Positions 26,218 through 37,945 of a stretch of DNA of 64,000 nt are shown in pieces. This DNA is from Temnothorax longispinosus (taxonomy: Eukaryota; Arthropoda; Insecta; Hymenoptera; Formicidae): positions 15,681,692-15,745,691 of the forward strand of contig NC_092367.1 in the NCBI RefSeq assembly GCF_030848805.1, given 5' to 3'. The first letter of the stretch is position 1, and each line of letters begins with the position of its first letter. A program made the position numbers and the translations under genes. The notes under the pieces were generated by a model. The model was given only the letters and a program-made list of their open reading frames with translations, was not told the DNA's origin and did not search any database.

Positions 26218-28516
26218 TCCTCTGTGTTAACACCACCTCGCGTGTCGAGATGATCTCGATGGTGCAAAGTATTTTTTTCGAGAAAAGTATTGCAAGTTAT
26301 TCAACCGTAGTGAATAGAGAATACTCCGAATAGAATATATTCAAAGATTACATATCAGTATGAGAGAAAAACATATATGTGTACGTTGCGTAAATTGACG
26401 CATAGTATTTGCTTAAAACTTTAAGACGGTGTTATGTAATCCATAAGTAGGTTATTCTTAAAGATAGTGTGATATAATTTACTACAAATAGGTAAGATCT
26501 TTGTAAGATCTTATCTAAAAATTTATTTAGTTGAGGATATGAATAGAAACTAGTTACTGTATTATAGTTTATGATAATATTACTGTATACCGTAAGTGCA
26601 AAATGTGAATGAAAATGGAACTGTATTTCGACATATTTGAAATATGACAGAAAAGAAGAGAACACGATAACTGAAAGAAACAGTGATAGAAGTAACAAAC
26701 TTGGATATTAATCGATATATTTTTATTTATCGGTTCGATTGCATTAGTTGAACAAAATCAACGATTAATATTGAACGGAATCTCGTGAGGCGTTTCAGCT
26801 TCGAAACACGTTACGAGCTCACGAATTTAATGCCGCGCGAGAAGATCTGCTAGCATGTCAAGGTCAGATAACTGCCTGGACCTGTTAATCGATATCTTGC
26901 ACAACCAGAGTAGTGGGGCAAACAGGATCGCGACGTGCTACAATTTCTTCTCGATCCAATACTACAATGTATAGCATTCAAAAAAAAAATATTTAATCGT
27001 ATCTGTCCATCTAAATCAGTCCATCTATCTTCTGTTTATCTATCTATCAAGTTATCCGCCTGTTTCAATTGTTTCTCTTCTGACGCATTGACGCGGTGAC
27101 AATACACTGTCAAGCTTCAATATCGCTAAATTTGTAGGCTTGCGAATCTAGCGTTGGATTTTCCTAATTAATCTTGTTTCTCTATTTATTATTCCATAAG
27201 TATTCTTCAGTAATGAACAAATATACGACTGCTTCTTATATTAAATATATGTATCTAACATATCTGAATATATGTGACGTAACTGGTTTAGAAATCAAAT
27301 GTGAGTCAATTGAGAGTAATGCAATATGTTGCGGAAAATTTTCTATGCGAACCGTTTGTGATTTTATCTTTCTATTTATGTCTTCGTTGTCGAGAGACTA
27401 TATATCTACTATCAAAGAAATGATAGCTCTTGCTATACTGAAAGTCCGGAAACCTTATGAACTGATCCTGTTAGGTTCTCGAGAATTGATCTCGAGAGAA
27501 TAAGACTTATTTCCTTTTTGTATGTGAAACATTTCCAAAAAGTATCGCATGAATGTGGCTTCGCGATTATTTTCATCTTAACTTAGTTCTCGCAGAAATA
27601 TTTTTGTTATATTGAAATTTTATTTTTGTTAAGTTTTGCGATAATAATATATAAATCATTATTTGGTTAGTTTTTTTACCCGTGTATTATTTACATTTAT
27701 AATATAAAATATTTATTTGATATTTATAATAGTCATGATAATGCCATAATTAATATTTAATATCATTAATATTTAAAAATAAAATAAATGAATGTTAAAC
27801 AAATGCAAATCAATCTAATTTATTTAAATGTCTGGCAAGTAACTTTAGATATTTTATTTTCAATAAATATCAAATAAGATACTCGATATTAATGAATAAA
27901 AATTTGATTAGACGTTCTCTCTTGCGATTTTAATATTCTATATTTTGCTTGACTGCGACAGGTGTTCTTTGTAAGTACAAATTTCGTTTTAAGATTATTC
28001 ATCTGAACATATATATGCTCGTTATAAAACTATGTGTTATAAAAAAATATATTTGTTATATATATATAGTAAGCACATAAATGTACATACATCCAAAATA
28101 CACATTGTATTTAAAAATAGGAACCAAATAAAATCTGGCAAATTTGATTTGATGTATTATCAATAATATATTATATGTCATTACCCTTTTTTTGGTCATT
28201 AATTTATTTTATCTTAAATCTTATTTAAAAAATTGCTATAATAATAATTATTTTATTGTATGTTATTCGTGCATTTGTACTTTTATATTCTCCACGAAGT
28301 ATAAGATTATCTACGTTTTATATTATTGATTAGATACGAAATATCATAATTCTATCGAGTTCATAGTTATACCTCTGCATTGGAAACTTTTATACTTTTT
28401 AATTTTCGCACTGATGCTAATGCATTTTTACGACTTTAATCATAACAGTTCGGACAACCTTGGGTTGCTTTTAATTTTCAATGAAAACTATTCGCTGTAG
28501 GTTAAAAAATATTACT

Positions 28517-28570
28517 GCAATTTCTCTCTCTCCCCCTCTCTCTCTCTATCTCTCTCTCTCTCCCCCCCCC

Positions 28571-28602
<32 letters not shown>

Positions 28603-28617
28603 TTCTTTCTCTCTATC
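28517..28617. repeat. CT / poly-C compound microsatellite
   Basis: CT repeats, then a run of about 18 C, then CT and CTTT repeats. The Ser/Leu/Pro frame across it is a repeat artefact. A separate (CT) run of about 10 units lies near 28880-28898. Confidence 0.95.
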
Positions 28618-30609
28618 TAGGCCGCCCTGCACAACCACCCGTTATCCTCGTTTTCAGAGAGCCGCACATATAATGCTATCCAATCAACTTAATCCGCAGT
28701 ATCAAAGCATTTGGAATCCAAGCGGCCTGATTCGAATGTTAATGAATGCGGGGAGCACGTTCTCCTGGGGGTTTCGGGCGATTGTATCCAAACAATTCGT
28801 TAGTAACTAACGAGACCCTCGTTACCGGCTACGTGATGGCAAGAATGATTGGAGTAAAAAGCGCGAGACAGTGAGTGATCTCTCTCTCTCTCTCTCTTCC
28901 GAGTAAGCTCAATCGTCATAGCTTAAAACCGAACGACAAATCCCATTCCGTCCCAGCAACAGGTTGCACTCGACACTAATTTGCGAGATTGTCGTCCCGC
29001 GTCCGCCCAATTAAGACTCTTAAATCGACTTTGGACCAGTTTCTTCCGAATGCAAGATCGGCGTGACTGGAAACAGGCGACAAATCGCGGTCATAAATCA
29101 GCATATCATTTTGAGGATATATCTATATACAGATTGTTACATATTATTGTTTTAAACAATTAGTAAACTCTTCAGAAATAACCAAGTTTTTCTGGAAACA
29201 AAGAGCGCGTTTATAAGCTCTCTTATTTAATAATTTTAGACTAGCACTGAATGTACCTTTGTCGTTCGCGAATTCAATTTCTATCCTTATTGAATGCATG
29301 GCACAAAGCGCGCATGTTCCCAAAAATGTTGAGATCAAGCGGGAAATTGTCGGCCTCGTCGCTATTATTTTCTACGAGCAGAAAAGCCGACTGATTTTCA
29401 TACTTCGCGAGCGAGCAGCGGCGCCGCGGCGCGGCGATCGTATTAAAAGTTGCTGGAATAGTTGGGCGAAGCGTTTACTCGAATACACAATTTAAACTTA
29501 AGCGGAAATGCACATCCTTACTGGCCGCAATCCCGCATTCTTGCCATCGCAACGGACCGTCGAGGGAAGGGTTGATGGAAAGGGCTGGTTCGCGCCGGTC
29601 TCTCGCGTGAAGTGCGCAAGAATGCCAATCTCGGCGATAGAACGCGAGAAGTCTTTGGGAAAATAAAAGGAAAACTCAATAGAAAGAAAGAAAATGGAAG
29701 GAAGAAGGAAAAAAGGGAAACTTCGCCGAAAATCCCCCGAATGCATGTATAATATTTATATAAAGACTGAATCATGCTACGAGCAGATTCTGTATATTCT
29801 GTTATACGCGGAGATATGCAACGAAGATACCAAACATATAAGAGACATTATCTTGACTCAATCAACACTTCTCACCAAGTTTTACATTACAATTTTCCAA
29901 TTAATAAGAAATATGAAGATTTAAGAGATACTTTTAAGCGATGTCTAAATGGCGTTGTGCAAAATATTTCAGATAAAAACATAATTTGTATATAACTTTT
30001 CGAGAAAAGGTTTGTTTTTGAAAAACTTTTTGTCCGGAGTTAATAGCTTTACTCGTAACAAATTTATTTTTTTTTTCTCGGTCCACTTTTATATGGAAGT
30101 ATATTACGATACCGTACTGTACGTCCAGCGATACTCGACGTTGCACGCAAAAATAAAAATGTGGGAGGAAAATCCTGTGTAGTCCACTTTCCATGATTTA
30201 CCCCGGCACACACAAACATGTCTCTCTCTCGGTGTAGGTGATATATATACGCATGCCCTCGCAGGCACAGTATCCGAGATAATTTGAATTCGCCGAGTGG
30301 AATATAATTTAATAAAACTTTACCGCGTGGAATTCGCATTAGCTACGCATTACCTTGGCTCTCCTCCGCTTCGGCTGCTTACTTTTACCCCCGGGGTTGT
30401 TTTCGTAAGCAAACAAATTTCTTTCGTAAGATTTACGACAGTCACGATGTTATGTCCGACAGCATTTCGAGAACTTCGAAATAATTTCCTCTTGGCCTTA
30501 TCGACTATACTTGCACGTGCTCCATTATAAATAATTGCTGGTTCGCGCGATCAGCGTAGAATATTTTGATATTGTATGATAAATTTGTGCAAATCTAAAA
30601 TGCAAAAGA

Positions 30610-30938
30610 TACACGGAGAGAATTTTTCGTCATGGGTATTTTACCGTTAAATTCGCTAAATGTGAGACAAACTTGGCAACCAATCAAATATTATCGGTAA
30701 CAAGAGGAATTTTTGATATATACAAAAGACATTTTACAAACGTAATAACGTAATAAAAATTATCAAGTACATTGATAATTTTTGAAAAATTTTATATTTT
30801 ATTATAATAGATATTAATATTTTTTTATTATGGTAGATATTAATCAGAATAGCTCGCATAAAATTCTTCGTAATACATGTTGTCCCACAACTACCGTGAT
30901 TTTCAGGATAAATTCTAAGAGAAAATTCTCTCTGTGTA
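30610..30938. mobile_element. CACGGAGA-family MITE, copy 2 (diverged)
   Basis: The left end TACACGGAGAGAATTTTT and right end AAAATTCTCTCTGTGTA form terminal inverted repeats matching those of the element at 3315-3528, with TA at both outer ends. The interior (about 290 bp) is AT-rich, non-coding and not palindromic, unlike copy 1. The two copies therefore share ends but not centres, as expected for MITEs mobilised by one transposase. Confidence 0.65.
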
Positions 30939-31430
30939 CATACTATCCGCATTTAACATTGTTAAATTCGTTTTATTCTACATCTCTTTGTCAAAAAACG
31001 AGTACTGATTTTTCGATAACCAGGAAATATTCAGGATAATTGCAGAATTGCCATCGAAAAATTTATAATGCTGCTCAAGCATATGGAATATTCAATGTTC
31101 CATATGAAATTCAACATGAAATTCAGTTCTGTATTAATCTCAGTGTAATGGAATTGGATATACATCGAAAACGCACTACAAAGGCGTGATTTAATATAAT
31201 ACTCATGCAGAGTTTCAAAATCGCCCGAGATCACCCCAATAATTTATATTGATTATGAGCATTCTAATAATTTTATAAATCGTAAAAATTGCAATATTAA
31301 ACAATATACTATGTATGTTAAGTATATCAAATCGACAATGTCAAGGGATAAATAAATGTTGTGCAAAATAATCGCTTTTAGATAATCAATTATTGCGGAC
31401 ATACCGGACATACATAACAATGTATATGCG

Positions 31431-31502
31431 CGATCAATGAATAATAATTATACGATAAATCGAACACGATCAACTAATAATAATTATACGATAAACTGGA
31501 CA
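31431..31502. repeat. 36 bp tandem duplication
   Basis: Two adjacent 36 bp units starting CGATCAATGAATAATAATTA and CGATCAACTAATAATAATTA, differing at a few positions. No function is apparent. Confidence 0.8.
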
Positions 31503-34500
31503 CTCTTCTTTTCTTTTCTTTCTTTTCTTATTGTCATTCGTTAGTTTAAAATAGATAGCTATTAATTAGATTTTTTTCCCTCTTCAAATGTGATATTTCT
31601 TCACATATCTTAGTATATCTACAGATACTAAAAAAAGTACTAAAAGTACTAAAAAAAAGGGTCACAATTGTAAAGTTAAAATAACTACTATCCCTCTTTT
31701 TCAATTTCTTTCAATTTCTATTATGAGAACATCCTATTTTCAAATACGAAGTCCATGTAACGAAAAATCTTTAAGTAACATTGCTTTTACGCGACCTCAA
31801 TTGCCGGGAAATCAATACCGGTCATTCCGAAATAAACGTAACATATATTCTCGCCAATTTTGCGAAATAATCCGCTGCTTGGCCGTTATTACTAGATGTC
31901 ATCGCACAGTTTTGTTGGCGATTTTGCTAAAAGCCCTTTATGACGCATATGGAGATTGCAAGGAGATCAGATCCCGGAAAGCGTGATCATCCACCGACTA
32001 CAGCCTCATGCATATTCCAAACTGCACTCGTCCGTCAGCTTGGAGAGCTCACTTTTGGCACTGTTGTATTCTGACTGCCACATAACTCGCATCACGTGAT
32101 TGCCTTCTGTATATGCGGAAATGGTTGCTCTGGGATGGTTTTGCTTTAGAGAATAGAATGCTATTCGGATAACTAAAATCGCCGTTCATTAAACTTTAAT
32201 GAATAATATCGCTAATGCAACCACACAGTTCGTTGATGTAATATAATAATCTATATTGAGAATAATTATTTAAAATTATCTCATGTAAAAATCGTTTCTC
32301 TGTTAACATCTTGTAGAAATAGATTGTACTGTCTATTCGACATATTGCGTCGATAGGAGAACAATCCATTCAACCAATTTTAATCTTATCAAGAATAATC
32401 ATGCGTATAAACGTTTAAATTTATCGTATATATCCACTTTTAATCATCGTAAATATTTCTTTAAAAATACGATATCGTGAAATAATGTTTGAGCAACAAG
32501 AACATAAATCTGCTGACGATAAAAATCTTTTCCCGCTTCCCTCGAAGCCATTATCATGGCTCTTCTACAGTTTTGGCGTCGACCGTAAATTTTTGGCCGG
32601 ATGGCATTCTTTAAGGCTATGTCGGCCCCTTTTTTTCGATGCTCTGAAAAATGTCGTTCGCGAACAGCGAATTTGCGGAAAACGCCGACGTCGTCGAGGA
32701 GATCAAAAAATGGGCTCTCTCCCTTTATGGGCGAGATGGGAATTTCGTCGCGGAATGCACACCATTCCCCTATATATATGAGGAACATTTTGAATTAAGA
32801 GAGATTACGTGAAAACGCATACTCGCGCAGTTATTTGGCAAACAGAGTATCAATTTTGACTATAAATCGACACTGTTTACGTGAAATAACCGAGGGTATC
32901 GCTTTCGATGCGATAATATGACAGCTATATCATTCTTCCCTGTTATTCCGTTTTGTTCGCATTATTAACATAAAGTTATACATAACGTAAAGTTATACGG
33001 AAATAAAAAAAACTCATCGCTTTAAATACGGTGTAGTGTAATAAATCCCCCTCTTTATATCGCGCCGTATTGATCGTCATTACAGTCGTTTAAAATTCCA
33101 GCTATGCAGCGAAAACGTATAATAGAGTAATATATCATAAGCGGTGCAACGTTTTCACAAAAATATGAGAAACGCATGCTATGCTATATCCTTCTGCATA
33201 ATGTAACATGACGCTATTGCCGTATTTTGTCACATGAGCTAAATTGTGTGATATCGGATTTGTAATATGATATAGAGCAATTAATCGTTTGATTGTGCAA
33301 CTGATCGTTTTTCAACAAGGTATGTTAAGAGCAACTGATTTAAATGAACAAAAAAAGCTGTTGTTTTTTTTTACATCAGCGCTATAAAATAGCGATTCTG
33401 AATAACTATGCGATAGGTATGTCATAGAGAATAATAATACTCGGTTAAAATATATTCAACGATTCTGTTTAAATTAACAATACGGTGCTTGCCGTTTGCA
33501 CGTAATACATACAAAAGCACGAAAGTCGGAACTTTTATGAAGCTAATACGCAGTTGCCTTGAGTTTCTAAAGTCGTGCACGGGTTTATCCCTCACGTCCC
33601 GAGCATATATTTAACGCTGCAACGCTTATTTGCACTGAAAAATCGCGTAAAGCCAGTAAAAGCGCCAGGAATGTCGCAAAGCTGCTCACCTCTTCGCCAT
33701 TCGGCAACGCCCGAAACATTTTAACGCTTTTGGAAATATTTATCCATTGCATTTCTCTGTGACATATGTACCTTTCCAATACAATTAATTTGATTAATTT
33801 TGCTGGACAAACACACGTGTGTTTCTAATTTAATGAAAACGACTTCAAAATTTTCGAAAATTATTTGAAACATAGTTTGTTATATTTGTCATTTAAAAAA
33901 GAGAAACTTTCTCGATATCAATAAATATGGTTTTAAAAGACAATATTTAAAAAATCCTGAAATATATGTAACTCACAGCTTAAAAAGTTATATATACGCA
34001 ACGAGTTGTCAGAGCGAAATGTCGTCGCGAGTTGCAATTGTGGCAAATGTTGTATAGCGAGGAGGGACGGACTTTACGCCATTCACGTCCTCGGCTTTCG
34101 CTCCGGCATAATCGCGCCGAGACGTCAGAACCACGCTGTGATGTACGGGCGCTTGAAATCGCCCAAACTTTTGCATAGTTAACGTAATATGTGCAACTTT
34201 GCCAGGGGAAGCCTACCAAAGATCGCCGGTCGCCTTATCCCTGTCACGTTCCGCGCGTAGATTTCACGCTCTCGCGACACCACGTCTCCACGCACACATG
34301 CGCACGCACACACACATATACGGGCCGAAAAATCATCAGGAACGTTAACCGCATTTCCTCGACCGAAACTCGCGAAATCCGCTTGACCCGGATTCCGACT
34401 CGCCCATAAAGCAAACCGTGTTCCGTTCGTCGAGATAAATGACGGCTGAAAGAGCGCGCAGAAAAATTGCCGCGTAATCGCATACGGAAAAGCGCAATGC

Positions 34501-35083
34501 GTATCGCTGTCGACGGAGAAATAGATTTCATATCATCAACGGACGCAAGTTTCGAAAATTACACTTGAGAATTTTTAATCTCGTTCTCTAACTGTTATGT
34601 TGTGCTCTTAGAAACGAATTAATAATTCTTCTCTATGACATAAAAGGTAATAATATTTGCGTGCTTATGCTATTGCGCTCAAAATAGCTCCGATTGTAGT
34701 ACTATTTTCAATAAAGAGTATTAATCTTCTGGCATACATTTAAATGAAATTGAAGATCTTTGTAATAAAATAATATAACGACGTTAATTAATAAAACGAT
34801 ACTATTACATGTTTGAATAGTAGAGTTTCTATAAATTCATAATTAAGGTTCAACTCGTTTAGAGAATTTCTACAACAATGCCGTTCTTAAGAAAGCTTAT
34901 GTAAGCAAAAAAATAGATATAGCTACGTACATTTTACATTCTAGAAAAACACTGTTCACGAAATGTTTCCTCTTAACTAATTCTACGAAATATATAAAAA
35001 AATATTCTCGCAAAGTTGACGACTTTATCGTCGAGAGGGATGCAGGAGGTGTGACGGGACTGATGTGTCTTACGGCATTTTAG

Positions 35084-35303
35084 TGCAACAGATGTACGGA
35101 TCGAACGGAGCAAGCGTCGGTCTACCAATGGGCATGACCACGCTGAAGGGCACAACCGGTACTCTGGGGCCCCTGGCGAACTACGGCTCGGGGATGGGAA
35201 TAACGGGGGCCACGACCCTGCCACGGCCGGGAAACTGGCTGCGCCCTGCGGGCCTCAGGCTCGGGCACAGCGCGGCCCGGGTCCGCCTCTACTGCCAGGC
35301 AAA
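35084..35303 (+). CDS. Gly/Pro-rich cytoplasmic exon of the LDLa membrane protein
   Basis: The acceptor CATTTTAG enters at phase 1, continuing the transmembrane exon in frame as LQQMYGSNGASVG. The peptide is low-complexity, rich in Gly, Met, Thr and Leu (PMGMTTLKGTTGTLG, NYGSGMGITGATTLPRPGNW), as in a disordered cytoplasmic tail. Two donors compete. AAA|GTGAGG after 35303 leaves phase 2 and keeps the frame into the terminal exon. CAG|GTGAGA after 35326 is closer to consensus, but the current frame meets TGA at 35305 first. The last third of the exon (RLGHSAARVRLY) looks like a shifted frame, whereas the -1 frame there reads Pro/Gly-rich (QRGPGPPLLPGKVRSHGSD) and also joins the terminal exon in frame. 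Either the first donor is used or one base is missing near 35.15-35.25 kb. GC is far above the flanks. Confidence 0.7.
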
Positions 35304-36504
35304 GTGAGGAGCCATGGTTCCGACAGGTGAGACATTTTTCATATATCTCTCTTCTATTGTTTTTTCCATCAGAAAAAACCGCCGCGTTATTACATTTGCT
35401 TTTATAATTTTGTAACTGTTCGTATGTAGTATACCTCTAATAACCTCTCGGATATTTGTACGAAATAAATGTAGTATTCTCTTTCTAAAGAATTGTAAAA
35501 GAAGGAATCATAAGTTATCAAGTTATCAAGAGGAATAAAAAAGTTATGAAATTATTAAAAATTTTAAAGCTCTCCAAAGTACATCATATCTTCGAAAAAG
35601 ACATTATCGTTACACTTCTATTAATGATTGAACTATTTTAATTAAATAGAAAATAAATTCTTATGAATTTTTTGTAAAACAAAGCCATGTATGTATTGTT
35701 GAATATATATATTTTTTAATTTTAGCAAACTATACTAACAACGACCAGCAATCACATTGCAATAGATTTTAACGTATTGTCATGTACGAATAGATTATAG
35801 CTTTTTTTTTATAGAGCAGTGAACAAGATTATCATTTTTATATTGTTCAGATTGGAATCGAAAGAAATCGGAGGAAGTGCGCATTTTTTATTGCAAAAAC
35901 GATAAGTCAGCCAATCGAAAAAGAGCCGATCCTCTTTTCGTTGCATTATACACCGTCGTTATTGATTAGACCCTCGAAAGTTTGTTATCCCTTCGTCATT
36001 AATTCAAATAGCGATAAGATCGTGTGAGGAACGATCGATATAAGATATGTAGAGAGTTTTGAATTATAAATGTGTTATTAATGGATTAATCAACTACAAA
36101 TTTAATGCAATTTCTCGTGTCAGAAAAAATATCTCTATAAATTTATTCGAAATAATAAGAAAATCTATTGAATATTGAAACAAACATATGTTCTCATGTT
36201 TATGTTCGTTTATTTCACAATTATCGAAAAGAAATTGAAAGAAGATTAGATTCAAATATTTGATTTAAAACTGAAGCTAAAAATTCTCCTATCGAATAAG
36301 ACTGGCTTAATTATTATATCTAATTGTTATAAAGTGTACTAGCGCAAAACCATTTAGCATCTCGTGACATGTTTTGCGCGTGTTTGGTTTAAAATATTTC
36401 TTGATAAGATACACAGAAAGTGCTACTTATAATCTTTATCTTCAATATCTATTTTTTACATGCAGTTAATTTTAATTGATACATATCTTCCTATTGTCTT
36501 TCAG

Positions 36505-36544
36505 TGACATCTCCTCCAGCCAGAAAGACGAGTGGTTTGTGTAG
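36505..36544 (+). CDS. Terminal coding exon, C-terminus DEWFV
   Basis: Strong acceptor (CTATTGTCTTTCAG) before 36505. Entered at phase 2, it encodes DISSSQKDEWFV followed by TAG at 36542-36544. With either donor of the preceding exon the frame is the same. An acidic/serine run followed by a hydrophobic C-terminal valine resembles a PDZ-domain ligand, so scaffold binding by the cytoplasmic tail is inferred. The stop is directly followed by GTGAGT, a perfect donor, so this exon may also be spliced onward in another isoform. Read in another frame (TSPPARKTSGLC) it is open. This would be the end of the LDLa gene in its main form. Confidence 0.65.
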
Positions 36545-37765
36545 GTGAGTTAAAAATTATGGCGCATCCGGCAATCACACCGCGATTCGCTCGTTCATTT
36601 CGTTCTCTTTGAAACACGAGCGTAAACCTGTGCTCGGTGGAACTTTGAAAATTTCAATTACAAAGAGTATGGCCATTACCATTGTCGCGATTACGTGGTC
36701 CGCCTCGGGGATGGACGTTCTGTTATGCTCGTATATCAAAGACTCTTTGCTTTTCAAAGTGCAATTACGAGGCAATCAAGCCGTTGAATGTCAATGTTAA
36801 AAAGTAATACCTACTCACGCGTACACGTATATCTCGACATAGCTTCGATATATCGACTGCTTATTTAGCTTAATTTCATTACCTATTATGTCGCTTTCCA
36901 CGGCTATTTCGAATAATTACATGTTATTATTATGGTTATGGCATAATAATTGCTTTTGTATATTACGAAAAGATAAGCGTGGTATTTCATAGAGAAATCG
37001 CATGTACGCGGTACTTGCAATAATTAAACTTTATTAAGTCTTACAAGATAAAGCAAATTTCATCACAACAGTCAAGTTACGATACGCGGCTTACAGATTT
37101 TTAGAGATTGTTTAGAAAGTATGTGTCAATGCGTAAAGTGCTGAACGTGCATATTATAATTATATTATGTTATGTTGAAAGCATAAAGCTATCTCGGATT
37201 ACTTCTGTACATCATATATTAATTAAATATGTAAGTTTTAATGTACGTGGAATAAAATAACTAATATGAGAGTCAGAATCGTGAAAGTATAAAATACCTC
37301 GTATTTACATAAAAAAATAATTCTCATTTTATACGCGTTTAATTCTTATCGATTTTAATGTGAAAATCCAGCGTGCATATGTTCAAATATTACTCTTTAA
37401 ATATTACCAATTTCAATATTTCCTTTCAAAAGTGAACAATGTTACGAGCGTTTATAAAATACGTTGTAATTTGCTATCATATATGTACCCTTAAATTGAA
37501 TTTTAAATTTCTATACGCGTGCTCAATATAAATATAACGATCTCGCCGTAATTTCAAGAGAACTAAATGTATACGAAGAAATGTGACATGTGTAATACAT
37601 TGAGTGTCACCATTAATTACATTTGATCCTTCAATTCTTTGTCTCTTTGTAGCTTTAATTACACAAAAAATTCAGAATCAATTAAATCGAAATTAACTTC
37701 CATTGATGTCGGCGAAAATCAGCGATAAATCAAACAACGTGAATAATCGATTTGCTTTTGTGTCG

Positions 37766-37945
37766 ATAGAGGCAGGCCTGGACCAGAGCCCGCAGGGTGA
37801 ATCGGAGCGGTGGTGCCCTCACCGCCCCTGGGGGACGGGGCGACGCCAGACGTCGAATCGTCTTCTGCTGATCGTCGGTCGCGTGTTATCGGCGAACATC
37901 GAGCCACAAGTAACGCAGACGCAATTCCTTATCATCTTCTGATCC
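37766..37945 (+). other. GC-rich block, possible alternative 3' exon
   Basis: A sharply GC-rich patch in AT-rich sequence, preceded by an AG acceptor-like site (TTTTGTGTCGATAG). The plus frames give AGLDQSPQGESERWC (open to 37942) or the short GRPGPEPAG then stop if spliced from the preceding LDLa exons at phase 2. The minus strand is also open and Gly/Pro-rich. I cannot tell whether this is an exon, a regulatory island or neither. Confidence 0.2.

Larger units (their letters stand above)
26218..35083 (+). other. Large intron, 3' half, after the nested lipase
   Basis: AT-rich sequence without a recognisable gene. No canonical AATAAA appears in the first few hundred bases after the lipase stop. 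The stretch contains a CT/poly-C microsatellite (28517-28617), a second short CT run near 28880, a MITE at 30610-30938, a 36 bp tandem duplication at 31431-31502 and CpG-rich patches near 29.4-29.6, 32.5-32.8 and 34.0-34.5 kb. The open frames in those patches have no family likeness. Confidence 0.5.

Noticed and set aside
28481..28810. Ser/Leu/Pro open frame
   Set aside because: Driven by CT and poly-C repeats; no family likeness.
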